A stretch of 64,000 nt of DNA from Diplosphaera chodatii (lineage: Eukaryota > Chlorophyta > Trebouxiophyceae > Prasiolales > Stichococcaceae), in assembly GCA_032358165.1 (NCBI GenBank), contig JAALGY010000038.1, positions 1,116,001 to 1,180,000 of the forward strand, given 5' to 3'. Below the pieces are notes generated by a model that was not told the DNA's origin, made no database searches, and saw only the letters and a list, made by a program, of their open reading frames with translations. The first letter of the stretch is position 1, and each line of letters begins with the position of its first letter. Shown piece by piece: positions 21,656 to 33,600 of this stretch. Both the position numbers and the translations under genes were made by a program.

Positions 21656-23938
21656 TTACCTGGGGCGTTTGCTGCCGACGATGACGCCAGACCGGCTGCC
21701 AGAAGCTGGCCCGCCAGAAGCGGGTGAGGCGGCACCGGCTTGCAGCATACCGTTGCTCAGGCCCAGCACTGTATGGCCTGCGGCACCGGCACAGCAGCTA
21801 CTCACATATGGATTGAGCCTTGTCGCAAGCAGTGTTGCAAGGGCATAAACCGCTGCGGAGGCTGTGCGGCATCGACCATCTGCAAGCTCGACAAGCACAT
21901 TTGTGCAGCATCGATCGACCCAAGATAGCATGTGAAGGCTATGTAGACTGTGCATCCTGCTCATCAAAATACCTGCCGACGCGGGCCGGTTGGCAGGCAG
22001 CATTGCTTCGTCCTCTGGCGGCGACTTTGGTGTGTCGGCAATGTCCTCAACTGGCGACAGCGGCGTATCTGCAATGTCCTCCAGCCCAATGAACTGCTCG
22101 CTGTGTGCTGCCACGCCATTGAGGTGTGGCGCAGCTGCCTGCACAGGAGGAGGAGCAAGAAACTGTGAACACTGGCTGACAGCTTTGAGCTCAGCTGCAA
22201 GCCTCAGGATGCTCAGCAGGCCCACCAACCAGCCAGCCATACCAGCAACCAGGGTCATGCTACAACACAGGCGTGTTGACATAGGAGCCTACATCGCTGA
22301 CGAGGTCATCGAGGCACTGGCGCAGCAGCGCGTAATCTGGGTCCGCCTCGAAGCTCAGGCTGGCGAGGTGCGTCGACGCCCGCGCCAGCGGCGCAGGCAG
22401 CGCCATGCTGCTGCTCAGCTTGCTGGGGTCCGCTGCACACTCACGCTTCAGCCGCACCACCTGTGTGTATCCAGCAACTTACATCTGGACGGGCTTGCAA
22501 CCCTTGGTGTCGCTCCCCGCACAACAGAAACCAGGTCTCGGGCCTGTGGGCAGCCACAGGTCACCCAGACCACTGGGGCTGCCTGCTGTGCACAGGGCAC
22601 GTGGGCACCTGCTCGCGGTCGCGACCCTCGTCGGTGCGCCAGGGCAGCGTCCCGGTGATCATCTCCACCATGATGTAGAGCCAGGACCACAGGTCGTCCC
22701 GCCGCCCTGCGGACGACATGTTGCATGAGCCAGCGGGTTGGTGCATGAGTGAGCCCTAGCACACCGGCAGGCGTGCCGTCTTGATGACCGTGTGGATGGC
22801 CATGCAGGAGCTCTGGGCCTCTGAGAGTAGTAAGCTGGGCGCACCCAGGTCCTCGCCATCGTGGGCGGCGATGGATGCGTAGGTGGTGCTGCCACGGAAG
22901 GCGGTGTCCGCCCGCGCGGGGATGACCAGGCCCGCTTCGTCCACATACCGCCGTGCAAGCCCAAAGTCGATGACATGCCAGGTGCCTGCTTGCCAACAAG
23001 GTCACGTCGATAACACGCGCAAGCTTCACACCTACTGGTTGCATTCCCTGGCTAGCAGGCCTGCAGCAGTCACCATGCGGCCGGCTGCACCAGCAGCTGG
23101 GTGTACATCTGGATGCGCTGCATGCCAACTGCAAACGGGCCTGACCTTCGTGCACTGCAGCGTGGCGGGGCGTGATGGCGAAGTTGGCGGGCTTGATGTC
23201 TCGGTGGATGAAGCCAAGCTGGTGCATGCCTGCAGCAGAGCAGGCTGTGCATCCAGGTACACGCCACATGTGCGCGGACTCGGGCAACGCACTGCATGTT
23301 CAGCTCCACCCACCAGTGATGGCGCTGAGGAGGTGCTGGCCGATGGCGCGTGCTGTGGGTGCATCCCACTTGCCATCCACAGTGCAGCTCTTCCGCGAGT
23401 CTGCCACATTCATGCCCAGCAACTGCAAGGCATCGCAGCAGGTCAGAGTTCGGTGCGCAGATGAGCACTTGTATCTGATTGCACGTGGTGACTTTGCTGC
23501 GAGCTGCAGTGCTAGCGCAGGTGCCGCCTCGTGCATGCCGGGGCGCCTCCCCACCTCCATGATCATGAAGCCGCGCTGCTCATGGCTGCCCTGCTCCAGC
23601 AGCCGCACCACGCAGGGGCACGGCTGCAGCCGCTTCAGCACCTTGGCCTCCCGCTCCACCGTCTTGGGGTCAAGCAGCCGGTCCACCTTCAGGGCCACCT
23701 TGCGCCCCTCCTTAAAGGTGTCCATCGCCTGCACCGCCACCCATGACCGCAGTGTCAATATGTGTCCTGGCATGTCTACGACCGCAGATCGGCCTGCTGC
23801 GCCATCGGTCCGACACTAGTGAGCGCTCACCTCGTAGACCTCTGCAAACTGCCCCTCGCCGATCTTCCTGGTGATCCGCCACCGCTCCAAATTGAGACCC
23901 TCCCCCACTGTGTCATTGCGCTTCAGCAGTGGCGGCAT
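21656..23938 (-). CDS. CK1-group protein kinase, TTBK-like
   Basis: The start MPPLLKRNDTV at 23938 precedes a complete kinase domain over at least seven exons (23831-23938, 23555-23728, 23314-23422, an exon ending at 23229, and others). Visible motifs are the glycine loop ITRKIGEGQFAEVYE, catalytic lysine VALKVDRL, catalytic loop GFIHRDIKPANFAI, DFGLARRY, activation segment FRGSTTYASIAAHDGED, RRDDLWSWLYIMVEMITGTL and LASLSFEADPDYALLR. The HRDIKPAN plus YAS pattern is that of tau-tubulin kinases, a CK1 branch that phosphorylates cytoskeletal and chromatin proteins. A disordered tail (GLEDIADTPLSPVEDIAD) ends SKRPR at 21656. Alternatively the GTAAGG after SKRP is a donor into the Arg/Asp-rich exons downstream. 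The kinase call is firm; the 3' end is not. Confidence 0.85.
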
Positions 23939-24343
23939 CGTAGCTTGGCTTGCTACCTCAATGAGGTCATGACAGTGCGGTTCACAGCAGCTCCGTGCTT
24001 CATCGGCCGCAGAATGCTCGTTGGACTTGCCCAAGTTGACAGCAGATCACCACATTTCGCCAGGCAGGCAAGGTGTTCAGAGGTGGCTAGATGGTCATAA
24101 GCACCGTGACCGCAGCAGATGGTGCAAGCAATTCGCTGCGATGAGCACGCAGAGCATGGCGTATTGGAGTTGCCACTGAGACAAGGCCTTGGCTGTTTTG
24201 CTTCAGGGCGGTTGACGCACTTCAGGCATGCTGACTGTGCATGTGCATACCAACAACGTTCTCTATGGTCACTATGCCGCATAATTCAATGGCAGATGCG
24301 TGCAAGTGAATGCCATATCTGATAGTTGATTCACATCACCGCG
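23939..24343. promoter_or_regulatory. Divergent promoter region, TTBK-like kinase / FBPase-SBPase
   Basis: About 405 bp separate the two outward-facing start codons. No motif was identified by eye. If the FBPase promoter is light-regulated, its elements should lie here. Confidence 0.4.
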
Positions 24344-25582
24344 ATGGCATTGTATCAACGCCACACACGGGCCCCGTGCCACGCTCCATCAGGCTTTGTG
24401 CAGTGTCAGCGCCTCGCGCCCGCGGCGCTGCACATCCGGCAAAACACCCGCAGATCAGCAAATTTACGGCTGGTATCAAACGTCCACGCGCGTTCCTCAA
24501 ATGGCGCACCAGCGTCGGAAGCTGAGCAGCGAGAAAACTACACGGTCGTGCAGCGAAACCTGGCGCTCGAGCTGGTCCGTGTGACAGAGGCAGCAGCCCT
24601 TGCTGGCGGACGCTGGCTTGGCAAGGGCGACAAGAATGCGGCAGATCAAGCGGCGGTCGATCAGATGCGCAAGGTGCTGAACAGCGTTGCAATGGATGGC
24701 GTGGTTGTGATTGGCGAAGGCGAGAAGGACGAGGCGCCGATGCTGTACTGCGGCGAGCGCATCGGCTGCGCCAGCGAGCCGCAGACGGACATCGCGGTGG
24801 ACCCGCTGGACGGCACCACGCTGGTGTCGCAGGGCCGCAACGGCGCCATCGCCGTCATCGCGGTGGCCGAGCGCGGCGCGCTGTTTGACCCCGGGCCCTG
24901 CATGTACATGGAGAAGCTGGCGGTTGGGCCATCTGTGAACCCACGGGCAGTTTCTTTAAACCGCAGCACACGCAGCAACATCAAGGCTGTTGCAGAGGCA
25001 CAAGGTCGGAGCATTGGGGACGTGACAGTGGTCATCCTTGACCGGCCACGGCACGAGGACATCATCAGGGAGTGCCGGGAGACGGGGTGCCGCATCAAGC
25101 TCATCTCAGACGGTGATGTGGCGGCCGCCATCGAGGTGGCCAAGGCAGGCGCAGCCGCAGACATCATGATGGGCATTGGCGGCACGCCAGAAGGTGTGAT
25201 TGCGGCAGCAGCGCTCAAGTGCATGGGCGGCCACCTGCAGGGGCGGCTGCACCCACGCAACGACGATGAGCGGGACCGCGCGATCGCTGCTGGCTACGAC
25301 CTGGACATCATCCTGCACACCAACGACCTGGCAAAGGGCGACCAGATCTTCTTTGCAGCGACGGGTGTCTCAGACGGTGACCTCCTTCGGGGAGTGCGCT
25401 ACTTCGCGGGAGGCGCCACCACCAACAGCATCGTGATGCGCCACGAGTCCGGCACAGTGCGGGTGCTGGAGACGCAGCACCGGTGGGAGCGCCCAGGCAT
25501 CACCAACCTGGACGCAGCGCACCCGGACATAGAGCACAAGCTGCACAGCGGCAGCACAGTCGGAGGCCGCATCGTGCAGTGA
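24344..25582 (+). CDS. Class II fructose-1,6-/sedoheptulose-1,7-bisphosphatase, plastid-targeted, intronless
   Basis: A single open frame of 412 residues from ATG 24344. The first about 60 residues are basic and Ser/Ala-rich (a plastid transit peptide, with SANLRLVSNVHARSS near the cut). The rest is the cyanobacterial GlpX-type enzyme: NLALELVRVTEAAALA, VVIGEGEKDEAPMLYCGE with metal-binding Glu, AVDPLDGTTL with metal-binding Asp, DRPRHEDIIRECRETG, RIKLISDGDVAAAIE, MMGIGGTPEGVIAAAALKC. The enzyme removes phosphate from FBP and SBP in the Calvin cycle. This class is a Li/Mg-dependent phosphatase fold distinct from the redox-regulated plant FBPase. Lack of introns in an intron-dense locus suggests relatively recent gain, by endosymbiotic or lateral transfer or retroposition. 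Confidence 0.95.
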   Translation: MALYQRHTRAPCHAPSGFVQCQRLAPAALHIRQNTRRSANLRLVSNVHARSSNGAPASEAEQRENYTVVQRNLALELVRVTEAAALAGGRWLGKGDKNAADQAAVDQMRKVLNSVAMDGVVVIGEGEKDEAPMLYCGERIGCASEPQTDIAVDPLDGTTLVSQGRNGAIAVIAVAERGALFDPGPCMYMEKLAVGPSVNPRAVSLNRSTRSNIKAVAEAQGRSIGDVTVVILDRPRHEDIIRECRETGCRIKLISDGDVAAAIEVAKAGAAADIMMGIGGTPEGVIAAAALKCMGGHLQGRLHPRNDDERDRAIAAGYDLDIILHTNDLAKGDQIFFAATGVSDGDLLRGVRYFAGGATTNSIVMRHESGTVRVLETQHRWERPGITNLDAAHPDIEHKLHSGSTVGGRIVQ

Positions 25583-25972
25583 ATCAGGCTTGGCTACGGC
25601 CGACCGTCTGAACTTGTGTTGGCACCTTGCCGCATCACCCTACAGAGCTAGCTCCTGAACCTTGAGTAACCAATCGCAGCAACGGCCTTTCCGGTTTAGC
25701 AGGACATTCCGCATTTGTCAGCAAGAGTGTAGTCAGGTTTGAGTCGTAGGTGTCGAGCCTTTGGCGAGGTGTTACAGCGCAGGTACCGGTCATGCATGTA
25801 TGCGTGCATGTATAGGAACAGGCTGGTTTGCAGGTTTACTTGGTAGCAGAATTACATACAGGAGTCGAGCAATCCGAATACAGAACATACACACTGAAGC
25901 GAATGGTTTGTGTTGAAAATGTGTCGAGCACAGTGGGTGTGAAAACGTTGTGCAAAATTCCGTTCCAATCCA
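25583..25972. other. Convergent intergenic region
   Basis: The FBPase/SBPase and ABC1-like genes end toward each other here, so the stretch holds both 3' UTRs. It includes alternating ATGCATGTATGCGTGCATGT at about 25792-25811. No gene seen. Confidence 0.5.
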
Positions 25973-26901
25973 TCATGTTGACCCTATGTCGACCCGGTTG
26001 TCCTTCACCCAGTTTAATTCTGGCGCGAGAATGCGTGTGTACCTGCACAACAACAGCTGTACAGTTTGGCGACAAGCATTGTGCTCTGGAAACGGCGTGC
26101 AGACAGGGCCCGCTGTGTAGCTTGGAGCAGCGTGCGCACCTGTCCAGGTAGAGTATCTGCTTGAGCAGCAGACCAAACTCGCGCGGAAAGCGCACACCAT
26201 AGCTCTCTGAGATCGCGACCACCCGCAGCAAAAGGCTGTTCACCTACAGGGACACAGCAGACAGGTGTAGTTCCATTGCAATCACGACAAGATTTCAGCA
26301 GCCGCAACCTCCACACATGTGTGACGGCAGTCGCAGCGGTTTGGTGTTGCGCGTGCCTGCTGATCTGCTGCCTGCGCTGCTCCTGTGGGGCTGGCGGCGC
26401 CCAGCGCATCTGACAAAGAGGCAGGGTTGATGCTCTCAAAGTCGTCAAACAGCTGCCGCAGGTCTTGGCCAAAGGCCTGCTGACAGCAAGAAGTGAGAGT
26501 CAGCATGGCCAGATCCGCACTGCATTGCTTTTCATGCGAGCAGGGCAAGCCCTAAACCCTATGCACCTTGATATCGATGTTGTCCCGTGTGGCGCCCACG
26601 GTTGCAAGCGCTGCCGCTATAGTTTTAAAGTCCGAGACTGCTGCTGAGGACGCCAGCGCCTGCGCAGCATGGCAAGTCAGATCACGACACGGGTGATACA
26701 GGAACCTGCTCAAGCAAGTGTTGTGCTCTTCCTGTCCAGACAGCTGTCCACCTGGATGGCCTGCCATGATGACGGCGCGATGGTCCCCACAATTCCAAAG
26801 TCAATGAAGCCGACCCTGCGCCCATCGGGGCAGGGTCGGGACATGGGTCAATGTCAAGGCCAGGTCCCCATCTACACCTGCCGACTGGAAGTCACAGCAT
26901 G

Positions 26902-26958
<57 letters not shown>

Positions 26959-28807
26959 GCCATCGTCCATGACCAGGAGGTTCCCCGCATGGAGGTCCGC
27001 ATGGAAGGTGGTGCACCGCACGTCAACCACGGACCCAAACCACACGTTGAGCGCACTGCACGACAGGCACATGATGCTTTCAACGCGACTTGCTCGCTGT
27101 GCAACTTCGTTGCAACACACCATGGTCGTGCAGCTCTCCACAGGCATGCAGATCTCACTTGATGAGTACTTGCTCTGGATCCACAGCTGTGACGCTGCGG
27201 ATGGCTGCCAGGTCTGTGAGCTGAGTGCCCTCCAGATATTCCATCACAAGAACCCTGCGCCGCGAGTGAAAATGTTGCACGGTGTACCACACACCAAGCT
27301 GCTGCTGTACACTTGATCAAAGGATCAGACCGCCGTGGTACTGACCGTTTCGATGTCAGCTGGCTGTACACAAAGGGCGCAGTCGCGACCTTTCGCAGAT
27401 CATTCTGGTCAAGATAGCTGCTGAACGTCGCAATGTTGCGAGCTTCCGATCTGAAGTCGCACTCCTGCATCATGCTGTTGCGAATATCGCCTGCGAGGCA
27501 GGATGACAATTTTCCACCAAATCTGCCCGAGGTAGCGTGAAAGTTTTGGCAAATATCATTCAGAAATGCAAGGCACACCTAGAATGTCGACTAGGCTGGT
27601 GCGTTCAAGGGAAGGGTCGATGAACTGCAGGATTTTGGCAGACACCTCCAGAAATTGCAGGTCAACACCCAGCAGGTCCTCCACACCTGGCTTCAGCACC
27701 TGCGCACAGAATGATCGCCAAGTTATATCATTCCTGTGCTCAAACAGGCAACATGACACCCTGACGCTGGTGCTCGACACAGCACAGCGCGCACCTTGAT
27801 GACGACATCCTTGCCGCTCTCCCGGTGGACAGCCCGGTGCACTTGCGCGATGGATGCTGTTGCCAGAGGCACCTCGTTCACCGATGCAAACGCGGTTTCG
27901 AGCGGCATCCCCAGGTCCTGCTCAATGATTGCCCTGCACCAGTATCACAGGGTGACTGGTGACGGCATGATGATAAGCTGGGGATCCAGCATGCTGACGT
28001 GCTGCAGCCCCGCCGCGCGCATGCCTGATGGTGGGCCAGGGCACCGGGGGCGCGCGGTCCAGCAGCGCCTGCATCTCCTCGACATAGTCGGCCGGGAAGA
28101 TTGTTGGCGAGGACGCAACAAACTGCGCAGCGCGATCAGTAAGCGGATGACCACAATGGGGCCAGTGCGCCAAGTTCACATGCGACGAAGAGCGCCTGAC
28201 ATGCCAGGCAACACTTCCTGCGGCTGCACCCTGCCGACTCCACCGTGGCAAAGTCACCTGCCCCAACTTGATGTAGGTGCTGCCGAGGCCCTCAAACAGA
28301 CGGCGCAGGACACGCGGCGGCGTTTGGACCGTGCCACGTTGCATGTCAGCCACATACTCTGCCGCCACAGAAGCCACTGCTCGCGCTGCCTGCCATGCTC
28401 TGCACCGCACCATGACGCCGTGGGTATCGGCCTTTGGCCTGACAAAAAGTAGCCGCATCCAGGAGCAGCTGTGTTCCTTTTGTCGGCAGCAGGGTCAACA
28501 GGACACACCGGTAGGCGCCAGTGGGTCCTGAGGCTATGGCGGCTGTGCCGATCTCCTGCAGCAGGGCTGCCAGCTCGCCGGTTCGCTCCGTAATTGACGG
28601 CGGAGCCCGCCGTGGCTGGTCTGCGGCTGCTGCCTCCGTGAAAGTGCTCTGCGACTGTGCCACTGCCCCACGGTGCCCAGATCTAATGCGTCCTTGGGGT
28701 GGGCACCTGTCGCGCATGACAAAGTGGTGGCAGCCATGCTGCCGGCGCACTGCTGCCGACGCCTCAAGCGGCGGACAGCCATCTGGTGCGCTGCGTTGCA
28801 AATTCAT
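25973..28807 (-). CDS. ABC1-like (UbiB/ADCK) atypical kinase, probably plastid
   Basis: Twelve or more exons; those checked (28509-28807, 28258-28468, 28025-28122, 27795-27933, 27579-27699) stay in frame. Family motifs in order: [14 protein letters not shown] (KxGQ), [101 protein letters not shown] and finally [17 protein letters not shown] and [18 protein letters not shown]1 kinases have ATPase or kinase activity and control quinone and prenyl-lipid metabolism in plastids and mitochondria. A basic N-terminus suggests plastid import, and the SPTxFP-EYVEE segment resembles plant plastid ABC1K proteins. The intron after exon 3 is GC-AG. Another intron starts inside a (GT)n microsatellite. Confidence 0.92.
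26905..26957. repeat. (CA)n microsatellite at a splice donor
   Basis: About 26 CA units, read as (GT)n on the minus strand of the ABC1-like gene. The exon encoding NLLVMDDG ends in GGCAG directly against the tract, so the first GT of the repeat is the 5' splice site. Confidence 0.95.
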
Positions 28808-29308
28808 GTGAAAGCAGCGCAGATGCGTCTGCCTGAGCGAGCGCAACACAGGCTCGAAGACTTGCTGTTGCACCAAACTGTGTGCTCCGGCGCACAGTGC
28901 ACCAGTCTGGGCAGCAAGGTGATGTGGATCAATCCGATATGGGTCTCGGTGTTGACACAATCCAATGTGATACTTTGGTGAGCAAGGTCGAAAGCACAGC
29001 GGAATGGCAGCGTGCTTGCTATCAACTTGCAACGCCACTCGGCACGTGTGCATGTGAGGGCCTTTGCAGCAACATCTCCAACTTCCGAAGCATTGGCCAG
29101 CTTTCGTCGGATAGCAGGCACCTGATCGCCTCGAGCTTGAGTGTATCGTGTGATGACACGTGCGTGATAGACCAGTCGACTCGCCGTGGTTGCTTGTGGC
29201 ATTGCTCAGCGTATGCCTGCACAGGCTACACTTCACCACACACTAGCACACATTCGTGAGCACGGAGGTGCTGTACCTGGTGTCATCTTGCGAGACACTG
29301 CACCAAGG
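28808..29308. promoter_or_regulatory. Divergent promoter region, ABC1-like kinase / ERG28
   Basis: About 500 bp separate the outward-facing starts. It must contain both promoters. No clear motif or further gene was recognised. Confidence 0.4.
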
Positions 29309-30147
29309 ATGCCGTCGGTGGTGGCGCTGCGGCGCTGGCTCGTGGTTGTAGCGTTTCTCAGGCTCCTGTCGGGTGCGCCCCGCTGCCCTGCGCGCTGCTG
29401 CCCTGCTCTTCCTACGCCATGCTCTGCAGGTGGTCTGATCACTGTGTTCCTCACTTGTTGCATGCAGTGTACCTGGGCTATCTGGATCCAGGCCGCCTCA
29501 ACTCCAACCTGTTTGACACAGCACCAAATGCAGGCAAGTGGCAATGCATGTCGAAAGGTCAGCAGCATGTCAGGCCCAATCTGTGTGGCTGACTGCGACG
29601 AACAATTTCATGCTGACATGAATGATTATCGCAAGCTACAGTGTCGGACCTGCATGGGAGGACGTTCGCCATGTGGACATCGCTCTCCTGCGTCCTCTGC
29701 CTCTTTTGCGCCAAGAACCCACAGAACAGATCCATCTACAGTGAGACCCCTTCGTCTGGCGGAGCGCCTGAGTTGACTTGCATGCGACATACTCCTTGTA
29801 CATGCCAACCGATCCCTGTGCGACCTGTGCAGGTGTCACTCTGGCATCTTTTGTGCTGGCGCTGGTGTTCTTCACGAGCGAGCTGCTGCTGTTCAAGACT
29901 CTGAGCTGGAAGATGGCGCTTCAGCCGATGATTGTGGCAGGTGCGGTGCTGCGCTGCAAGCTGATGCCTCTGTGCCTCAACTCCTTGGGCTCAGCAAGAT
30001 CGGCCGACCAGGACAGCCTTCCAACAGGGTAGAACATACGCAGGTGTGAGCGTGCTGTGGATGGGCCTGGGCCACAACTACTACCTAGACTACTCTGCCC
30101 AGCCTTCCGAGGAACTGGATGGCATCTTGCAGAGGAAGCGACCATGA
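29309..30147 (+). CDS. ERG28: ERG28-like sterol biosynthesis scaffold protein
   Basis: Five exons (29309-29372, 29468-29533, 29642-29740, 29833-29940, 30044-30147) sum to 441 nt and encode 146 residues. ERG28 is an ER membrane protein that tethers the C-4 demethylation complex of sterol synthesis. Typical pieces are the N-terminal membrane segment ALRRWLVVVAFLRLLSVYLG, the signature HGRTFAMWTSLSCVLCLFCA, KNPQNRSIY, the third membrane segment TLASFVLALVFFTSELLLFK, and VLWMGLGHNYYLDY near the end. Four membrane segments fit the family, as does the length. The second intron has a GC donor (CAG/GCAAGT), supported by the reading frame: no nearby GT donor gives the right phase. The protein ends with a basic KRKRP-like tail (LQRKRP), as ER proteins often do. 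Confidence 0.9.
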
Positions 30148-30636
30148 TCATTGTTGTTACCGCCTGCTACTGCCAATTGGTCCCGCAAACTCCGTCAGAG
30201 TCTTGCTGCGACGGTTGTTGTCTCTGTAGCTTGCCAGCAGAGTGCTGAAGTATGCTGTGCTTTGATAGATCCAGGTGTACCGTAAAGGGTGTTGTCATGC
30301 GCATTGTTACACTACTGACCCAACAGTTGGTGATTCGGTCTGTCATCTGCCATCACGGCTCTTAGAAACCACCAGCAGAGTGCGCACAAGACCACTCTCA
30401 TGAGCGACCATGAGTGTGTCTTTCTGCCGCAGGGCCACTGAAAGGAGCCAAAACAGTGCCGTAAAACAGAGTGTCCCGAGCTGTCAAACATACGGTAATC
30501 ACATCCCAGCCCCTCATTTTCGATGAATCCAACCAAAATCCTAACTTGCTTCCCACGATTGCCAGGCGGTGGGTCGGCAAGCCTTTACGACGCTGTCAAC
30601 GTCACGATCCACTTCATTAGGAGCCATGTCGACGCT
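30148..30636. other. Convergent intergenic region
   Basis: ERG28 and the large minus-strand gene end toward each other. Short random frames only; nothing else recognised. Confidence 0.5.
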
Positions 30637-33600
30637 TCATACATCGGGGGGCAGCGGTCCAAACCGCTCGTCACCGGCGCCACGCCCATGCAGCATGCCA
30701 TCCGCAAGTGCTGCGAGCTCCAGGCTCGCAGAGCGGCTTGCCAAGTAGCCGCTGGTGATGGGCGGCAGCGAGACTGCGGACACAGTCTTGGAGATGCCAT
30801 GGCCGCCGCCGTTGCCCCCATCTGCTCCCTGCCCCTCTGGCACCGCTGGTTCAGACGGCCCATGCATCTCCGCCGGCGACAGCAGCCACTCTGCATCGGG
30901 CATCATGGCACCTGTACATGGCACGGCTCTGCTGGTTCTGACGTCGCGTGAGACGGTCACGAGTTGGACTTCCTTATGGGGCACATGAGACAGTGCCAGC
31001 AGCAGCCAGTCGTCACGCACCTGCCACTCCAAAGCCCTGCAAGCTGGGGCTTGCTGAGTTGGACACATTGGTACGCGGTGTCTGGGAGAAGTGGCAGTCG
31101 CCCGCCTCCGTGTCGTGGAAGATCTGCGGCAGGAGTGCGTCGGTGTGGTCCTGCATGGGCACGGGCACATCACGGTCAAGGCGAACATGCGTCAAGCGGG
31201 TCCGCCTGCCAGACCCGATGTTTGTCAACCAGCCAACTGTCTGGCTTGATGCCTCACGTCGTGCAGCTGGTACAGGTGGGCGGGCAGGCTGCGGGCGGTG
31301 TGGAACGCCGCCGCGGCCGGGTCGGTCCGGAAGTGCCCGCCCTCCAGCTGCAGGTGGGTGCCCGCCGGCGCGTGCACGTGCGGCGGCAGCAGCCGGCTGC
31401 CTCCGGGCGCCAGCGTGTGCTGCCGCCGCATTGGGTGCTGCGGCTGCAGGCTCTCCTCCGCGCCGTGCTCCAGCCCGCCCAGGTGCCGCTCTGCGGCCGC
31501 CTCGGCAGCGAGCCGTTGGCGCACCAGGTGCGCGTGCAGCGCTGCCTGCCGCCGCTGCTGCATGGTTGGGCTGCACGCGGACACCCCAACAGTCGTCAGC
31601 ACATGTCTTTGACTCCCAAAGGCGGTTCCTTCACGCACCAGCCGCACAGACTCACGTGCAAGAGGATTGCGTCAGGCTTTCAGTGTCAGATCAAGTGACG
31701 GGATGTGTGACCCCGGTGTCACCAGCACCTGAGAGCGCTGCCGGCTGTGGCGCCGGTGCCGCCGCCGCCGCCCTTGAACGGGGACAGCTCCCCGGCCGGG
31801 TTCTCCACGGGGCTCGGGGTCATGGACGGCGGGCCGCTGGCCTTGAAGGGGCTGCCGCTGTCGTTGGGGCTGGCCACCGCCCCCGAGCGGCTGCGCTTGA
31901 AGGAGGCGTTGCCGCTGCTTGTGTGCGCCATGCTGCTCATGCTCGTGTGGACGTTGGGGCTCACGGTCTGCGGGCGCAGGCACAGGCCTTGTTGACCACC
32001 TTTGCTGTATGATGCACAACCCTGCTTCCTGCAACCTTGTGCAGCGGCGGCAGAGCCTCATCAGTGTGTGAGCCTCATCAGCAGCAGTGGTTGCGTGACA
32101 GCGCACCCAGCGGCAGGAGCTGGTGTCCATGGAGGGCGAGGACTGCAGGTGCAGGGTGCCGAAGCTGGTGCCGGAGATGCCGCTCCCGCGCCGCGCCGAG
32201 CCGGGCACCGGCAGGCCCACCACGTCGTGCGAGTGGGAGTGGGAGTGTGACTGGTGCAGGTGGTGCTGGTGGTCCGGGCCGCTGCGGACGTGCAGCAGCG
32301 GCGGCGGCAGCGGGCGGTGGTGCATCTGTGGTGTACCCCCCTCGGCATGCACCTGCACTCAAGGTGCCGTCGCTTCAGATGCAGGTCCGGCTTGACTGCA
32401 CGGTACTGTCATGGCACGGCACTGAGCCACGGATGCCAGTCCCGGTATAACACCATGGATCAGCTTTGCAGCGCGTCCCGCCGGGCTGCCGTGGCGCACC
32501 TGCAGCGGCTCCATGTGGGCGTTGAACGCGGCGGAGAAGGCGGAGGATGGGCCGGCGCCGATGGCGGAGTGCATGTCCAGCAGCGCGCTGTCCAGGCCGC
32601 TGCCGCCGGCGGCCCGCAGCGGCGGCGGCAGCTGCCTCCGGTGCGCCGACCGCATCTCCGGCGAGTCGGGCAGCGCGTGGCGCGGGTGGCTGGTGTCGCT
32701 GCTGGACTGCGAGCGCGTGTGCTCCTTGGTGGGCGACCTGCCGCCGAGAGGGTATGCACACCTCACAATAGAGCAGAGCATTAGCTGTGTCAGCTAATTG
32801 ATGGCCAGCAGTACTCGTTGCTCTGGCAGGCAGTGTCAAGAGGAGGCAGGGTGGCTGACCGGGTGGCGGGCGATGAGGGGCTGCTGATGGTGCTGTAGCG
32901 GCTCGCGCGGCCGACGCGCTCCCGACGTGCACGCGGCTGCACCGGCGCCCACCCCTCCCAGTTGTGCCTGCTCCCAGAAGGCAGCGTGCTTCAGCAACCC
33001 AATGGGCACGAGTGCAAGCTGCTGCAGGGCGTGCCGGCATGCGTAAGACACCAGGCTGCTGTGCACTCACGCGACGGGGACGACCAGCGGGATAAAGGCA
33101 GCGCCCGTGGGGACGTCGTTGTTGGCCAGCACCCGGATCTGATTGGAGACTGCTGTGCCCAGCAGGCACTCCCCGTCCTGCGTGTACACACCTGCAGAAC
33201 GCAGATGGGATTAGCTGAGCGGCTGGCAGCATCGCAGCGTGTCCGAGCGCAACAGGAACGCATCCTGCACAAGCAGGCAAGCAGGACAAGCTCGTGTCCA
33301 GCACACCGTCAGTGCGCACCCACGAGCAGCCGGAAGAAGCGCACGCCCACGTGCGTGCTGGCCTCGTCGATGGACAGGTACATGAAGCGGGCGTCCTTCA
33401 GCTCGTGGTCCTTCTCCCTGCGGGCGTGCGCCGACGCCGCCGCCGCCTTGCTGGTCTTGGACCGCTGCCGCCCCGACTTCGTCACCGGCGCATCCTCGTC
33501 CGCCGACATCTCCGGGCCGCCGGACCGCCTGCAGGGCCGCGTGCTCTCAGATCTGACTGCGCTGGCGGTGGCGCAAGCAGGCTTGAAACACGGACAGATC

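Noticed and set aside
22260..22460. Kinase C-terminus ending YVNTPVL
   Set aside because: A phase-0 GTAGGC donor lies just before it, and two further exons with matching phases continue the protein.
24661..25260. 200-codon antisense frame opposite the FBPase/SBPase
   Set aside because: It is the GC-rich antisense shadow of a well-conserved enzyme and has no motif of its own.
26801..27016. Cys-Val repeat frame on the minus strand
   Set aside because: It is the (GT)n tract read through the splice donor of the ABC1-like gene.
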